Part shown: one piece after another, positions 26,948 through 35,738 of the stretch
Layout of the letters: each line of letters opens with the position of its first letter
Numbering within the stretch: position 1 is the stretch's first letter
Source: Nonomuraea sp. SYSU D8015
GTDB taxonomy: Bacteria; Actinomycetota; Actinomycetes; Streptosporangiales; Streptosporangiaceae
Direction of reading: 5' to 3'
Assembly: GCF_008065375.1 (NCBI RefSeq)
Contig: NZ_VJYI01000004.1
Coordinates: 558,001-622,000 of the forward strand
DNA length: 64,000 nt
Position numbers and translations under genes: made by a program
The notes under the pieces: generated by a model
Databases searched by the model: none
Told to the model about the DNA's origin: nothing
The model's input: only the letters and a program-made list of their open reading frames with translations

Positions 26948-28048
26948 GTGTCCCAGCCCCCAGGTCAGCTCACCTTCGTCGCGCCGCGCCGGGCCAAGCC
27001 CGCCCGCCACCTGGCCGACCTGTCGATGGCCGACCGGCGGGCCGCGGTGACCGAGCTGGGTGAGAAGGCCTTCCGCGCCGACCAGCTCTCGCGCCACTAC
27101 TTCGAGCGCCTCACCACCGACGTGGGCGCGATGACTGACCTGCCCGCGTCCGCCCGCGAGAAGCTCGGCGCGCTCCTGCCGACCCTGCTCACCCCGGTCA
27201 GAGAGCTGACCACCGACGGTGGCACCACGCGCAAGACGTTGTGGCGGTTGTTCGACGGCGCGCTGGTGGAGTCGGTGCTCATGCGCTACCCCGACCGCGT
27301 CACGATGTGCGTGTCGTCGCAGGCGGGCTGCGGCATGAACTGCCCGTTCTGCGCCACCGGCCAGGCCGGGCTCACCCGCAACATGTCCACCGCCGAGATC
27401 GTCGAGCAGGTCGTGGCAGGGGCGCGGGCGCTGGCGGCCGGCGAGGTGCCCGGCGGGCCCGGGCGGGTCAGCAACGTCGTGTTCATGGGCATGGGCGAGC
27501 CGCTGGCCAACTACAAGCAGGTGATCGGCGCCGTCCGCCGCCTGGTCGAGCCCGCCCCTCACGGGCTGGGCATCTCCGCGCGCGGCGTCACGGTCTCCAC
27601 CGTCGGCCTGGTGCCGGCCATCGGCAAGCTCGCCGACGAGGGGCTGCCGGTCACGCTGGCGCTGTCCCTGCACGCGCCGGACGACGAGCTGCGTGACACG
27701 CTGGTGCCGATCAACACGCGGTGGAAGGTGGCCGAGGTGCTCGACGCCGCGTGGGCGTACGCGGCGAAGACCAAGCGGCGGGTCTCGATCGAATACGCCC
27801 TGATCAAGGACATCAACGACCACGAGTGGCGGGCCGACCTGCTCGGGAAGCTGGTCAAGAACAAACTGGTGCACGTCAACCTGATCCCACTCAACCCGAC
27901 GCCCGGGTCCAAGTGGACGGCCTCGCGGCCGGAGGACGAGCGGGCGTTCGTACGGCGGCTGCAGTTCCACGGCGTGCCGGTGACCGTACGCGACACGCGC
28001 GGGCGCGAGATCGACGGGGCCTGCGGGCAGCTCGCCGCGGCCGAGTAG
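26948..28048 (+). CDS. rlmN: 23S rRNA/tRNA adenine C2-methyltransferase RlmN
   Basis: RlmN is a radical SAM enzyme that methylates A2503 of 23S rRNA and A37 of tRNAs. The 366-residue protein has the cluster motif CGMNCPFCATG (CxxxCxxC), GMGEPLANYKQV, the LSLHAPDDELRDTLVPIN stretch and the C-terminal VRDTRGREIDGACGQL containing the methyl-carrier cysteine. GTG 26948 is in agreement with family length. It is divergent from the SUFU gene across 141 bases. Confidence 0.97.
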   Translation: MSQPPGQLTFVAPRRAKPARHLADLSMADRRAAVTELGEKAFRADQLSRHYFERLTTDVGAMTDLPASAREKLGALLPTLLTPVRELTTDGGTTRKTLWRLFDGALVESVLMRYPDRVTMCVSSQAGCGMNCPFCATGQAGLTRNMSTAEIVEQVVAGARALAAGEVPGGPGRVSNVVFMGMGEPLANYKQVIGAVRRLVEPAPHGLGISARGVTVSTVGLVPAIGKLADEGLPVTLALSLHAPDDELRDTLVPINTRWKVAEVLDAAWAYAAKTKRRVSIEYALIKDINDHEWRADLLGKLVKNKLVHVNLIPLNPTPGSKWTASRPEDERAFVRRLQFHGVPVTVRDTRGREIDGACGQLAAAE

Positions 28049-28062
28049 GTCCGAGCAGCAGG

Positions 28063-28731
28063 TCACCGCCTGAGGCGTCGCCAGGCGTAGAGGGTCAGGG
28101 CCAGCAGGCACCAGGCCAGTGAGACGGCCGCCAGCTCGGGGAAGCGGCCGATCAGCTCGCCGTCGTTGGCGGCCCGCATCCAGACCACGACCGGGACCGT
28201 GAGCCAGTAGAGCGGTGAGGCGCTCAGCAGCAGCATCAGCAGGAAGCCGAGCACCAGGCTCATGATCGACAGAGCCGGGGAAGGCAGGATCGCGCGGCTG
28301 GTGAGCGCGCCGAGCGCGGTTCCCGTCAGCGCCGCAAGGGCGTGCAGAGCGATCCCGGCGACCAGCACCGCGGGCTCGGGGGTGGCGCTCACTCCGAGCA
28401 GGAGCGACGCGGCCAGCCCCATCCCGGCGAACCCCGCGCACGTCGTGAACGCCGCCATCAGCCCGGCCGCCAGTTCCCTGCCTCGGCCGCCCGTGGTCAC
28501 CGCGGACAGCTCGCGCTGCTGGTCGGGCTCGGTGTCGAGCAGGCTTCGCGCGGCCCAGGCCAGGATGGGGATGATCAGCACGGCGGTGTCGGTGAGCACC
28601 CCGGCCTCCTCGCCGCGCGGGGCCCGGCTGCCGTGCAGGATCGCCAGCATGGCCAGGGCGAGCAGGGCGGCCTGGTAGACCCGGTGGGAGCGGACGTACG
28701 CCGCCAGGCGGAACGTGGCCAGGGCGATCAT
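28063..28731 (-). CDS. Small ABC transporter permease-like membrane protein
   Basis: The 222-residue protein has about five or six hydrophobic segments (LAMLAILHGS, AVLIIPILAWAARSL, AAFTTCAGFAGMGLAASLLLG, LHALAALTGTALGAL, LSIMSLVLGFLLMLLLSASPLYWL, LAAVSLAWCLLALTLYAW). No specific family is recognised, but its start overlaps the stop of an ABC ATPase gene by four bases, which supports an ABC-2-like export or membrane-stress complex. Substrate unknown. Confidence 0.75.
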   Translation of the reverse strand: MIALATFRLAAYVRSHRVYQAALLALAMLAILHGSRAPRGEEAGVLTDTAVLIIPILAWAARSLLDTEPDQQRELSAVTTGGRGRELAAGLMAAFTTCAGFAGMGLAASLLLGVSATPEPAVLVAGIALHALAALTGTALGALTSRAILPSPALSIMSLVLGFLLMLLLSASPLYWLTVPVVVWMRAANDGELIGRFPELAAVSLAWCLLALTLYAWRRLRR

Positions 28732-29834
28732 CCGGTCTCCTCGATCTCGTGGGTCCGGTAGCCCTCGTCGCGCATCCTCGCGAGGAACTCCGGGAGGTCG
28801 TCGGCGGGCAGGGTGACGGCGACAGTGGTCAGCGACCGCCCGGCCGCACCGCCCTCGGCAGAAGAAGTGGCGGAGGCGGGCGTCTGCGCGGCATTCACCG
28901 CCCGCGCGTGAGCGGGCGTCTGCATGGAACCGGCGGCGGGCGGGTGTGCGGATGTCTGTGTAGTGCCTGTGGCGGGCGTGGGGACGGGTGCCTGTACGGA
29001 TCCAGCGGCCGCCGGGTGGGCGGCGCCTGTGGCGGGCGTGAGGGTCGGCGTTGGTGGCGTGCACGTGGCGCCTGCGGGGTCGGGCGTGTGTGGCCTGCCC
29101 GTGGCGGGTGTGAGGGTGGGCGTGTGTGGCGTGCCGGTGGTGGGCACGGTGGCGGACGTGTGCGGGGTCATCGTGGCGGGCGTCTGTGCGGGGCCTGCGG
29201 TCTGTGTGGGGACGGCGGGGGAGGCGGGTGCCGGGGCTGTCGTGCCTTCCTTGAGGTGGCCGTCGATCAGGGACCAGCGGCGCAGCGCCGTCAGGCCGCG
29301 CAGGCCGCCCTGGTGGTCGCTGGCGACGACGATGCCGCCGCGCCCCGCCACCTCGGCGGCGATCGAGGGCAGCACGTCCCGCGTGTCGGCGTCCAGCCCG
29401 GCGAACGGCTCGTCCAGGATGAGCAGCCCCGGCTCGGCCATCAGCGCCTGCACCAGGCCGACCTTGTGGGCGCTCCCCTTCGACAGCTCGCCCAGCGGCA
29501 GGGCCAGGAGATGCCCCATGGTGAGCCGCTCGGCCCACGGCTCCCAGCGGGCGCCGCCCCGGATGCGGGACATATGCCGCAGGTACGCCGTGACCGTGAA
29601 CGGCTGGCCGGTGGGGAACCGGTCCGGCGCGAACCCGACGACCTCGGGACGCCCGGTGATCGTGCCCTGCGTCGGCCGGGCGAGCCCCGCCAGCAGCCGT
29701 AACAGGGTCGACTTGCCGGCCCCGTTGACACCGGTCAGCTCGATCACGTCACCGGGTGAGAGCTCGGTGTCAGCGTCCTCGATGACGAAGGGACCACGCC
29801 TTCGGTAGCGAAATGAGATCTTGGACAGACGCAT
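28728..29834 (-). CDS. ABC transporter ATPase with long Pro/Thr-rich linker
   Basis: The 368-residue protein has an ABC domain in the first ~210 residues: Walker A TGVNGAGKSTLLRLLAG, signature-like GELSKGSAHKVGLVQAL (canonical LSGGQ is LSKGS here), Walker B GLLILDEPFAGLD and the switch SDHQGG. A ~115-residue linker rich in Thr, Pro and Ala with repeated TPATG follows. The C-terminal module is short (TTVAVTLPADDLPEFLARMRDEGY). Such linkers are rare in ABC ATPases and are encoded here by GC-biased degenerate repeats. ATG 29834 begins the conserved MRLSKISFRYRRRG. It is coupled to the permease gene downstream. Confidence 0.85.
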   Translation of the reverse strand: MRLSKISFRYRRRGPFVIEDADTELSPGDVIELTGVNGAGKSTLLRLLAGLARPTQGTITGRPEVVGFAPDRFPTGQPFTVTAYLRHMSRIRGGARWEPWAERLTMGHLLALPLGELSKGSAHKVGLVQALMAEPGLLILDEPFAGLDADTRDVLPSIAAEVAGRGGIVVASDHQGGLRGLTALRRWSLIDGHLKEGTTAPAPASPAVPTQTAGPAQTPATMTPHTSATVPTTGTPHTPTLTPATGRPHTPDPAGATCTPPTPTLTPATGAAHPAAAGSVQAPVPTPATGTTQTSAHPPAAGSMQTPAHARAVNAAQTPASATSSAEGGAAGRSLTTVAVTLPADDLPEFLARMRDEGYRTHEIEETG

Positions 29835-29925
29835 GGTGGTGTAACGGTATATGTCGGGTCGCGTTGCCGGGATAAAGAGCCTCACAATGGAGGCACCCCC
29901 AGCAGGAACCAAGAGGAGTGTGAGC

Positions 29926-30474
29926 TTGAACCGCTTTCCGCGCGTCATGGGTATGCGTTCAGGCTATGACCCCGTGGAAGTCGACGCTCTGATAGGCCGC
30001 ATCGAATCGACCTTGGGCAGGGGCCCGCACACCTTGGAGCCCGTCACCGCGGACGAGGTGCGGGCGGCCACGTTCCGCGCCAAGCGCGGCGGCTACCAGG
30101 AGACCGCGGTCGACTTCGCCCTGGAGGCCTTCGTGGTGGCCCTGGAGACCCAGGCCAAGCGGCCGGTGCGGCTGGCCATGGCCGAGCCCACCGGCGAGCT
30201 GCTGCGCGAGGAGTGGTTCGAGACCCAGGCGGCCCGCGTCGAACGGGTGGCCTTCCGCCCGGGCCGGATGGGGACCGGTTACAACGAGGACGAGGTCGAC
30301 GCCTTCCTCGACCGCGTCGTGGCCACGTTACGCGGCACGACCGAGTTCCCGCTGACGGCGAAGGAGGTGCGGGAGGCGAAGTTCTCCACCGTGCTGTTCC
30401 GGTCCGGCTACTTGATCACGGAAGTGGACAAGTTCCTCGCGGGCATCGCGGACGTGCTGGAGCAGCGCGCCTAG
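29926..30474 (+). CDS. DivIVA-motif protein with four repeats
   Basis: The 182-residue protein contains the DivIVA-type pattern (RSGYDPVEVDALIGRI) four times in degenerate form: near its start, at KRGGYQETAVDFALEAFVVAL, at GTGYNEDEVDAFLDRVVATL and at RSGYLITEVDKFLAGIADVL. In actinobacteria such modules occur in polar-growth or cell-division proteins. No coiled coil of useful length follows, so it is not a Wag31/DivIVA orthologue. TTG 29926 was chosen because AAGAGGAG ends seven bases upstream; GTG 29920 is too close to it. The stop overlaps the convergent HAD gene by four bases. Confidence 0.8.
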   Translation: MNRFPRVMGMRSGYDPVEVDALIGRIESTLGRGPHTLEPVTADEVRAATFRAKRGGYQETAVDFALEAFVVALETQAKRPVRLAMAEPTGELLREEWFETQAARVERVAFRPGRMGTGYNEDEVDAFLDRVVATLRGTTEFPLTAKEVREAKFSTVLFRSGYLITEVDKFLAGIADVLEQRA

Positions 30475-31118
30475 AGGTTCTGCACGGCCGAGAGGAGGCC
30501 GTGGAGGTCGGGAAGCACGCGCTGGATGATCGTCTCGTCCGGGGCCCGCTCGCCCAGCCGGTTGATCCACACGCGGCGGACGCCCAGCCGGTGCGCGGGC
30601 ACCATGTCGTGGAAATAGCCCTGCGCCACGTGCACCCAGGCCGACGGCTCGTGCGCGCGCCTGAACACCTCGAAGTGCGCGTTGGACGGCTTGTAGTCGC
30701 GGGCGTCCTCGGCCGTGACCACCGCGTCGAACGGCACGGGCAGCCGCCGCAACGTCCCGGCGACGAGGTCGCGGTCGCAGTTGGTGAGCAGCCCCAGGTT
30801 CCAGCCGGCCGCCCGCACCGCCCCGAGCTCGGCGCCGACCTCGGGGAACACCGGCCAGTACGGCAACGTCGCGGCCAACACGTCCGCGTCGTCCGCATTG
30901 AGCTCCACCTTCTCCTCGGCGCACGCCCGGCGCAGCGTCTCCGCCAGGACGTCGCGGTAGCGGAGCGTCGGCGACTCGGCCTGCACGGCGTGCTCGTGCC
31001 GGTTGTACGCCTCCAGCAGTCGCGCCCCCTGGCCGGGCGCGATCAGCTCGGCACTGGTGAGGATGCCGTGCCGCCAGTCGACAAGTGTTCCGAAGCAGTC
31101 AAATGTCACCCATCGCAT
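30471..31118 (-). CDS. HAD-superfamily hydrolase (haloacid dehalogenase type II-like)
   Basis: The 215-residue protein has the HAD motifs. Motif I is VTFDCFGTLVDW (nucleophile and acid Asp positions DxF, where the second is Cys-Phe-Gly as in haloacid dehalogenases). Motif II is LGLLTNCDRD, the lysine is in EDARDYKPSNAHFE, and the later acidic region is VAQGYFHDMVPAHRLGVRRVWINR. It most likely acts on a small phosphate ester or 2-haloacid-like substrate, which cannot be told from sequence. Confidence 0.88.
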   Translation of the reverse strand: MRWVTFDCFGTLVDWRHGILTSAELIAPGQGARLLEAYNRHEHAVQAESPTLRYRDVLAETLRRACAEEKVELNADDADVLAATLPYWPVFPEVGAELGAVRAAGWNLGLLTNCDRDLVAGTLRRLPVPFDAVVTAEDARDYKPSNAHFEVFRRAHEPSAWVHVAQGYFHDMVPAHRLGVRRVWINRLGERAPDETIIQRVLPDLHGLLSAVQNL

Positions 31119-31128
31119 AAGTCACATA

Positions 31129-31504
31129 ATGGTGGTCATGACGCTCTCCGTACGACCCATCGAGCCGCATGATCTCGACATGGTGTCCCAGGTGCTGAAA
31201 GACAGCTGGGGCGGGACCACAGTGGTGGCCCTGGGACGCGGCGAGCTCATCGACGCCACCGCCCAGCCCGGCTTCATCGCGGAGATCGACGGCGAACCGG
31301 CCGGCGTGATCACCTACGGCGACCGCGACGGTCACCACGCGCGACAACACCCACGCCCTGCGCTTCTACCAGCGCTACGGCTTCGATCTGGTGGCCCTGC
31401 ACCGGAACGGCGTGGACCGGGCGAGAGCACTCAAGCCGAGCATCCCGGCGGAGTCGGACGGCATCCCGATCAAGCACGAGTTGGAGCTGGAGCTGCGGCT
31501 TTGA
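31129..31504 (+). pseudogene. GNAT acetyltransferase with internal deletion and frameshift
   Basis: The N-terminal part (VRPIEPHDLDMVSQVLKDSWGGT ... FIAEIDGEPAGVITYGDRDG) and the C-terminal part (TVTTRDNTHALRFYQRYGFDLVALH ... RARALKPSIPAESDGIPIKHELELEL) are clear GNAT ends. The central 40-50 residues with the acetyl-CoA-binding RxxGxG/A loop are missing, and the two halves lie in different frames joined near 31330. The product cannot bind acetyl-CoA normally. The ATG 31129 start is a guess among two in-frame ATGs. Confidence 0.8.
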
Positions 31505-31520
31505 CGCTCACCCGCCCTGG

Positions 31521-33374
31521 TCACCCGGGCGGCGCGAGATGCGGGTGCTGGGAGCGTTTGTTCGCCTCGTAGTCGTCCCGGACGGCGCTCGGCGTCCCCA
31601 CCTGGGCCACGGGCACGTCCCACCACGCCTCGGAGGAGGGCGCGTCGTCCGCCAGCGGGTCGGTGCGGACGTAGATGACCGTGGTCTCGGTCGCGGAGCG
31701 GGTCGTGTCGAGGGCTTTGCGCAGGTCGGAGACCGACTCCGCGCGCAGCACGGACGCGCCCAGGCTCGCCGCGTTCGCGGCCAGGTCGACCGGCAGCGGG
31801 CCGCCGTCGAAGCGGCCGCTGCCGCGGTAGGCGTACCAGGTGCCGAACCGCTGGGCGCCGACGCTCTCCGACAGCCGTCCGATCGAGGCGAAGCCGGAGT
31901 TGTCCACCAGGATCACGGTCAGTTTGATGCCCTCGGAGATCGCCGTGACGAGCTCCTGGGCCATCATCAGGTACGAGCCGTCGCCCACCAGCACGAACAC
32001 CTCCCGCTCCGGGACCGCCATCTTGACGCCCAGCCCGCCCGCGATCTCGTAGCCCATGCACGAGTAGCCGTACTCGACGTGATAGCTGCCGGGACCGCTC
32101 GGCCGCCACAGCTTGTGCAGGTCGCCGGGCATCGACCCGGCCGCGCACACCACCACGCCGTCGTCGCCGGCGGCCGTGTTGACCGCGCCGATCACCGCGG
32201 ACTGCGGCAGCGGGGAGCCCTCCAGTGCGTACGCGGCGTCCACGGCCGCGTCCCACGCCCGCGTCAGCTCGGCGACCTGCTCCCGGCGCGACGTGGGGAC
32301 GCTCCAGCCCGCGCACGCCTCGGTCAGGTCCGCCAGGCCCTCGCGGGCGTCGCAGACGAGTTGCAGGCCGGAGAGCTTGGCGGCGTCGAAGCCGGTGACG
32401 TTGAGGTTCACGAAAGCGGTCTCCGGGGCGAAGATGCTCCTCGACGCCGTGGTGAAATCGCTGTAGCGAGTGCCGACGCCGATGATCAGGTCGGCCTCGC
32501 GGGCCAGCGTGTTGGCGGCCGTGGTGCCGGTGGCGCCGATCGCGCCGACGGCCAGCGGATGTCCGTACGGGAGCGCGCCCTTGCCGGCCTGGGTCTCGGC
32601 CACCGGGACGCCGTACGTCTCGGCGAAGATCCGCAGCTGCTCCGTGGCCTCGCTGTAGATAGCGCCGCCGCCCGCGACGATCAGCGGGCGCCTGGCTGAT
32701 GTGATCTTCTTCGCCGCGCGCGCCAAGGCGGCCCGCTCGGGCCGAGGCCGGGGGATGTGCCAGACCCGGTGGGCGAACAGCTCCTCCGGCCAGTCGTACG
32801 CCTCCGCCTGCACGTCCTGTGGCAGGGCGAGGGTCACCGCGCCGGTCTCGGCCGGGTCGGTGAGCACCCGCATGGCCGCCAGCAGCGCGGACGGCAGCTG
32901 CTCGGGGCGGTTGATCCGGTCCCAGTAGCGGGAGACGGGCTTGAAGCAGTCGTTGACCGAGATGTCGTAGGAGCGCTGGTCCTCCAGCTCCTGCAGCACC
33001 GGGCCGGCCACGCGGGTGGAGAAGATGTCGCCGGGCAGCAGGAGCACGGGCAGCCGGTTGATCGTCGCACCCGCCGCACCGGTGATCATGTTGGTGGCGC
33101 CGGGGCCGATAGACGTGGTGCAGGCCAGGGTCGCCAGCCGGTTGCTCGCGCGGGCGTAGGCGGCGGCCGTGTGGACCATGGCCTGCTCGTTGCGGCTCAA
33201 GTGGTAGGGCAGGTCCTCGGTGGTGGTAGCCAGCGCCTGGCCGAGCCCGGCGACGTTGCCGTGGCCGAAGATCCCGGCGCAGCCGCCGAAGAACCTCCGC
33301 TCCACGCCGTCGCGCTCGCTCCACTGGTGGGCGAGGAAGCGTACGACGGCTTGCGCGACGGTCATCCGGTTCAT
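31521..33374 (-). CDS. iolD: 3D-(3,5/4)-trihydroxycyclohexane-1,2-dione hydrolase (IolD-type)
   Basis: IolD is a thiamine-diphosphate enzyme that opens the ring of the diketone made from inosose in myo-inositol breakdown. The 617-residue protein shows an N-terminal ThDP-binding pyrimidine domain (GCAGIFGHGNVAGLGQAL, NEQAMVHTAAAYARASNRLATLACTTSIGPGATNMI). A central domain and the C-terminal PP domain follow (EYGYSCMGYEIAGGLGVKMA, VLVGDGSYLMMAQELVTAI, then ILVDNSGFASIG). ATG 33374 has GGGAGGA five bases upstream. It is divergent from a PHP/IolE-like/oxidoreductase/mannosidase run and probably belongs to the same regulon. Confidence 0.93.
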   Translation of the reverse strand: MNRMTVAQAVVRFLAHQWSERDGVERRFFGGCAGIFGHGNVAGLGQALATTTEDLPYHLSRNEQAMVHTAAAYARASNRLATLACTTSIGPGATNMITGAAGATINRLPVLLLPGDIFSTRVAGPVLQELEDQRSYDISVNDCFKPVSRYWDRINRPEQLPSALLAAMRVLTDPAETGAVTLALPQDVQAEAYDWPEELFAHRVWHIPRPRPERAALARAAKKITSARRPLIVAGGGAIYSEATEQLRIFAETYGVPVAETQAGKGALPYGHPLAVGAIGATGTTAANTLAREADLIIGVGTRYSDFTTASRSIFAPETAFVNLNVTGFDAAKLSGLQLVCDAREGLADLTEACAGWSVPTSRREQVAELTRAWDAAVDAAYALEGSPLPQSAVIGAVNTAAGDDGVVVCAAGSMPGDLHKLWRPSGPGSYHVEYGYSCMGYEIAGGLGVKMAVPEREVFVLVGDGSYLMMAQELVTAISEGIKLTVILVDNSGFASIGRLSESVGAQRFGTWYAYRGSGRFDGGPLPVDLAANAASLGASVLRAESVSDLRKALDTTRSATETTVIYVRTDPLADDAPSSEAWWDVPVAQVGTPSAVRDDYEANKRSQHPHLAPPG

Positions 33375-33696
33375 GACGTCCTCCCGAACGGCGGCTTCTC
33401 CAGACAGCTCTCCTCGGAAGTACGCGCGAAAACGCCCTCTGCGCCCATTTTCCCGACGGCGATCCGGACCCCCGGCTTCCAGCAGCTCTCCTCGAGTGCT
33501 GCAGGCCACGCCGCCCGGCTCGTTCGAGACGGCCCTTTTCTGGGATATGGGCAGGCCTTTACGTCATCTGCATGTCATGACATATTGGGCGTGGCTTGCC
33601 TCCTCGGGTGCGCGTCATCGAGTAAGCGCTCGGGAAATTGGTAGCCTGACGGTCACTCTCCGGCCGCGCGTCGGCGTCCGGAATGGGGAGTTCATT
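33375..33696. other. Divergent promoter region of the inositol-like locus
   Basis: These 322 bases separate iolD from the PHP gene. They are less GC-rich than the genes and contain a perfect 12-bp palindrome ATGTCATGACAT (33572-33583). A second palindrome-like GAGTAAGCGCTCGG lies near 33618. GGGGAG at 33685-33690 is the ribosome-binding site for GTG 33697. Confidence 0.6.
33572..33583. promoter_or_regulatory. Palindromic operator candidate ATGTCATGACAT
   Basis: A perfect 12-bp inverted repeat sits between iolD and the divergent catabolic genes. A GntR- or LacI-type repressor could bind here, but no regulator gene lies adjacent. Confidence 0.5.
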
Positions 33697-34875
33697 GTGC
33701 GGGGACACTGGAGCCTGGACGACCGGCTGGAGCGGATCCAGCGTGAGGTGCCCTTCGAGGTCCCGCCGGGGACGGCCGCCGTGACCGTCCGGCTCGGCTA
33801 CGACCGTTCGCAGGGCGTGATCGATCTCGGGTGCGGCTCGCCCGGCGGCTTCCGCGGCTGGTCGGGGGGAGCGCGCGACGAGTACACGATCACCGCCGAC
33901 TGGGCGACGCCCGGATACCTGCCCGGCGCGCCGGAGGCGGGGACGTGGCACGTGTGGCTGCGGCTGCACCGGATCCCGCCCCAAGGGCTCGACTACACTC
34001 TGGAGATCTCGGCCGAGTCCGTCGCGCCGCCTGAGCCCTCGGCGGAGGAGCCGCCGCAGGGGGAGCGTCCGCCGCGGAGGGACATTCCCGATGTCGACGG
34101 CATGCGGTGGTTCGCCGGGGACTTCCACGCCCACACCGTGCACAGCGACGGCAGTCTCACGATCGCCGAGCTGGCCGAGCTCGCCCGCGGCCGCGGGCTC
34201 GACTTCCTGGCCGTCACCGACCACAACACCGTCAGCCACCACCCCTGGCTCGCCAAGATCGACCGCGACATCGCGCTGATCCCCGGCCAGGAGGTCACCA
34301 CCGACCGCGGCCACGCGAACGTGTTCGGCGACGTCGGCTGGGTGGACTTCCGGCAGCCGGCCGACGCCTGGGTGGAGCACGCCGAACGCGAGGGTGGCCT
34401 GATCTCCGTCAACCACCCGCTCGGCGGCGACTGCGCCTGGCTGCTGCCGATCAGCCGCCGCCCCCGGATCGCCGAGGTGTGGAGCTCCGGCTGGTGGGAC
34501 CGCCGCTGGGGCGCCCCGCTGGCCTGGGCGGATGCCTGGCGCGAGGACGTGATCGCGATCGGCGGCAGCGACTTCCACCGCCACGGGGCCGACGGCCTGC
34601 CCGGCGCGCCCACGACCTGGGTGCTGGCCGAGGACACCGGCACGGTGCTGGACGGCGTACGCGACGGGCGCACCGCCGTCTCCGCGGGGCCGGACGCGCC
34701 GCTGCTGCTCAGACTGGGTGACGAGCTGCTCGCCCTGGACGCCGAGGGCCTGGTGCTGGTCCGCCCCGGCGGCGCCCGGCAGGTGATCCGCGGCGAGCGG
34801 GTGTTCGTGCCGGCGGACGCGGGCCCGCACCGGCTGGAAACGTACGAGAACGAGGTGATGGCACTGTGCGGCTGA
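33697..34875 (+). CDS. PHP-domain metal-dependent phosphoesterase (CehA/McbA family)
   Basis: The 392-residue protein has an N-terminal beta domain (~130 residues), then a PHP domain with the metal-binding pattern GDFHAHTVHSDGS, FLAVTDHNT, GQEVTTDRGHANV, VNHPLGGD and IGGSDFHRHG. All His/Asp ligands expected are visible. CehA/McbA relatives hydrolyse carbamate insecticides, others act on phosphoesters. Given the sugar/inositol neighbours, a phosphodiester or glycerophospho-type substrate is plausible but inferred. GTG 33697 follows GGGGAG with six-base spacing. It overlaps the next gene by 10 bases. Confidence 0.85.
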   Translation: MRGHWSLDDRLERIQREVPFEVPPGTAAVTVRLGYDRSQGVIDLGCGSPGGFRGWSGGARDEYTITADWATPGYLPGAPEAGTWHVWLRLHRIPPQGLDYTLEISAESVAPPEPSAEEPPQGERPPRRDIPDVDGMRWFAGDFHAHTVHSDGSLTIAELAELARGRGLDFLAVTDHNTVSHHPWLAKIDRDIALIPGQEVTTDRGHANVFGDVGWVDFRQPADAWVEHAEREGGLISVNHPLGGDCAWLLPISRRPRIAEVWSSGWWDRRWGAPLAWADAWREDVIAIGGSDFHRHGADGLPGAPTTWVLAEDTGTVLDGVRDGRTAVSAGPDAPLLLRLGDELLALDAEGLVLVRPGGARQVIRGERVFVPADAGPHRLETYENEVMALCG

Positions 34876-35738
34876 GGAAGGTCGCGAACGCTCCTGTGAG
34901 CTTCGGCGTGTTCGGGCTGGCCGACGTGCCGCCGCCGCTGAGCGCCGACGAGATGGTCCACGCCCTGTCCGAGGCCGGGTACGACGGCATCGACCTGGGC
35001 CCGATCGGCTACCTGTCCATGGACCGGCTCGGCGGGCTGCTGCTCGCGGGCGGCTGGGCGGACCTGCGTTACGACGACGCCGGCGAGTTCAAGCGAGGGG
35101 TGCCCGCGCTGGAGGCCACCCTTGACGTGTTCGACGCCGCCCCGGCCTCTCCGTTGCCGCCCCGGCCCACGCTGGGCTGCTCCGGCTCGCCCGAGAGGTT
35201 CGCCCGCCCCGGCGGGAGCGTTCCAGGGCTGACGGCCTCCGAATGGCCGGCCTACGCCGCGCGCGTCCAGGAGGCCGTGAACCGCTGCCGAGACCGCGGC
35301 TTCGAGCCCGCCTTCCACCACCACCTCGGCACGTACGTCGAGACGCCGCAGGACGTGGAGCGGCTGCTGGAGCTGACCGACGTGCAGCTCTGCCTCGACA
35401 CCGGGCACCTGCTGCTGGCCGGGGGGGACCCGGTCGAGGCGCTGCGCGCGTGGGCCGATCGCGTCGGGCACGTGCACGTCAAGGACGGCGACACCGCGAT
35501 CCTCGCCCACGCCCTGTCCGACGGCGCCGACCTGCACGAGCTCATGGGCCGCGGCGGGTTCGCCCCGCTCGGCGAGGGAGAGCTGGACCTGCCCGCCGTG
35601 GTGCGCACGCTGGACGAGATCGGCTACTCCGGCTGGATCGTCATCGAGCAGGACACCCTGCCGGGCCGCCGCACCGTCGCGGAGATCATCGCCGATCAGG
35701 CCGCCAACCGCCGCAAGCTGGAGGAGCTGGGACTGTGA
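34866..35738 (+). CDS. Sugar-phosphate isomerase/epimerase-like protein (IolE-type TIM barrel)
   Basis: The 290-residue AP-endonuclease-2-type TIM barrel has the metal ligands of the family: EPAFHHHLGTYVET, LCLDTGHLLLAGG, VGHVHVKDGD and IVIEQD. It resembles inosose dehydratase (IolE), which produces the diketone cleaved by IolD. That specificity is inferred from the neighbours and could instead be another keto-sugar isomerisation. The GTG start overlaps the PHP stop, and its own stop overlaps the oxidoreductase start, indicating an operon. Confidence 0.85.
   Translation: MRLRKVANAPVSFGVFGLADVPPPLSADEMVHALSEAGYDGIDLGPIGYLSMDRLGGLLLAGGWADLRYDDAGEFKRGVPALEATLDVFDAAPASPLPPRPTLGCSGSPERFARPGGSVPGLTASEWPAYAARVQEAVNRCRDRGFEPAFHHHLGTYVETPQDVERLLELTDVQLCLDTGHLLLAGGDPVEALRAWADRVGHVHVKDGDTAILAHALSDGADLHELMGRGGFAPLGEGELDLPAVVRTLDEIGYSGWIVIEQDTLPGRRTVAEIIADQAANRRKLEELGL

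Noticed and set aside
26807..28441. N-terminal extension of the SUFU frame on the minus strand
   Set aside because: It overlaps rlmN completely; the SUFU-like conserved sequence begins at ATG 26806.
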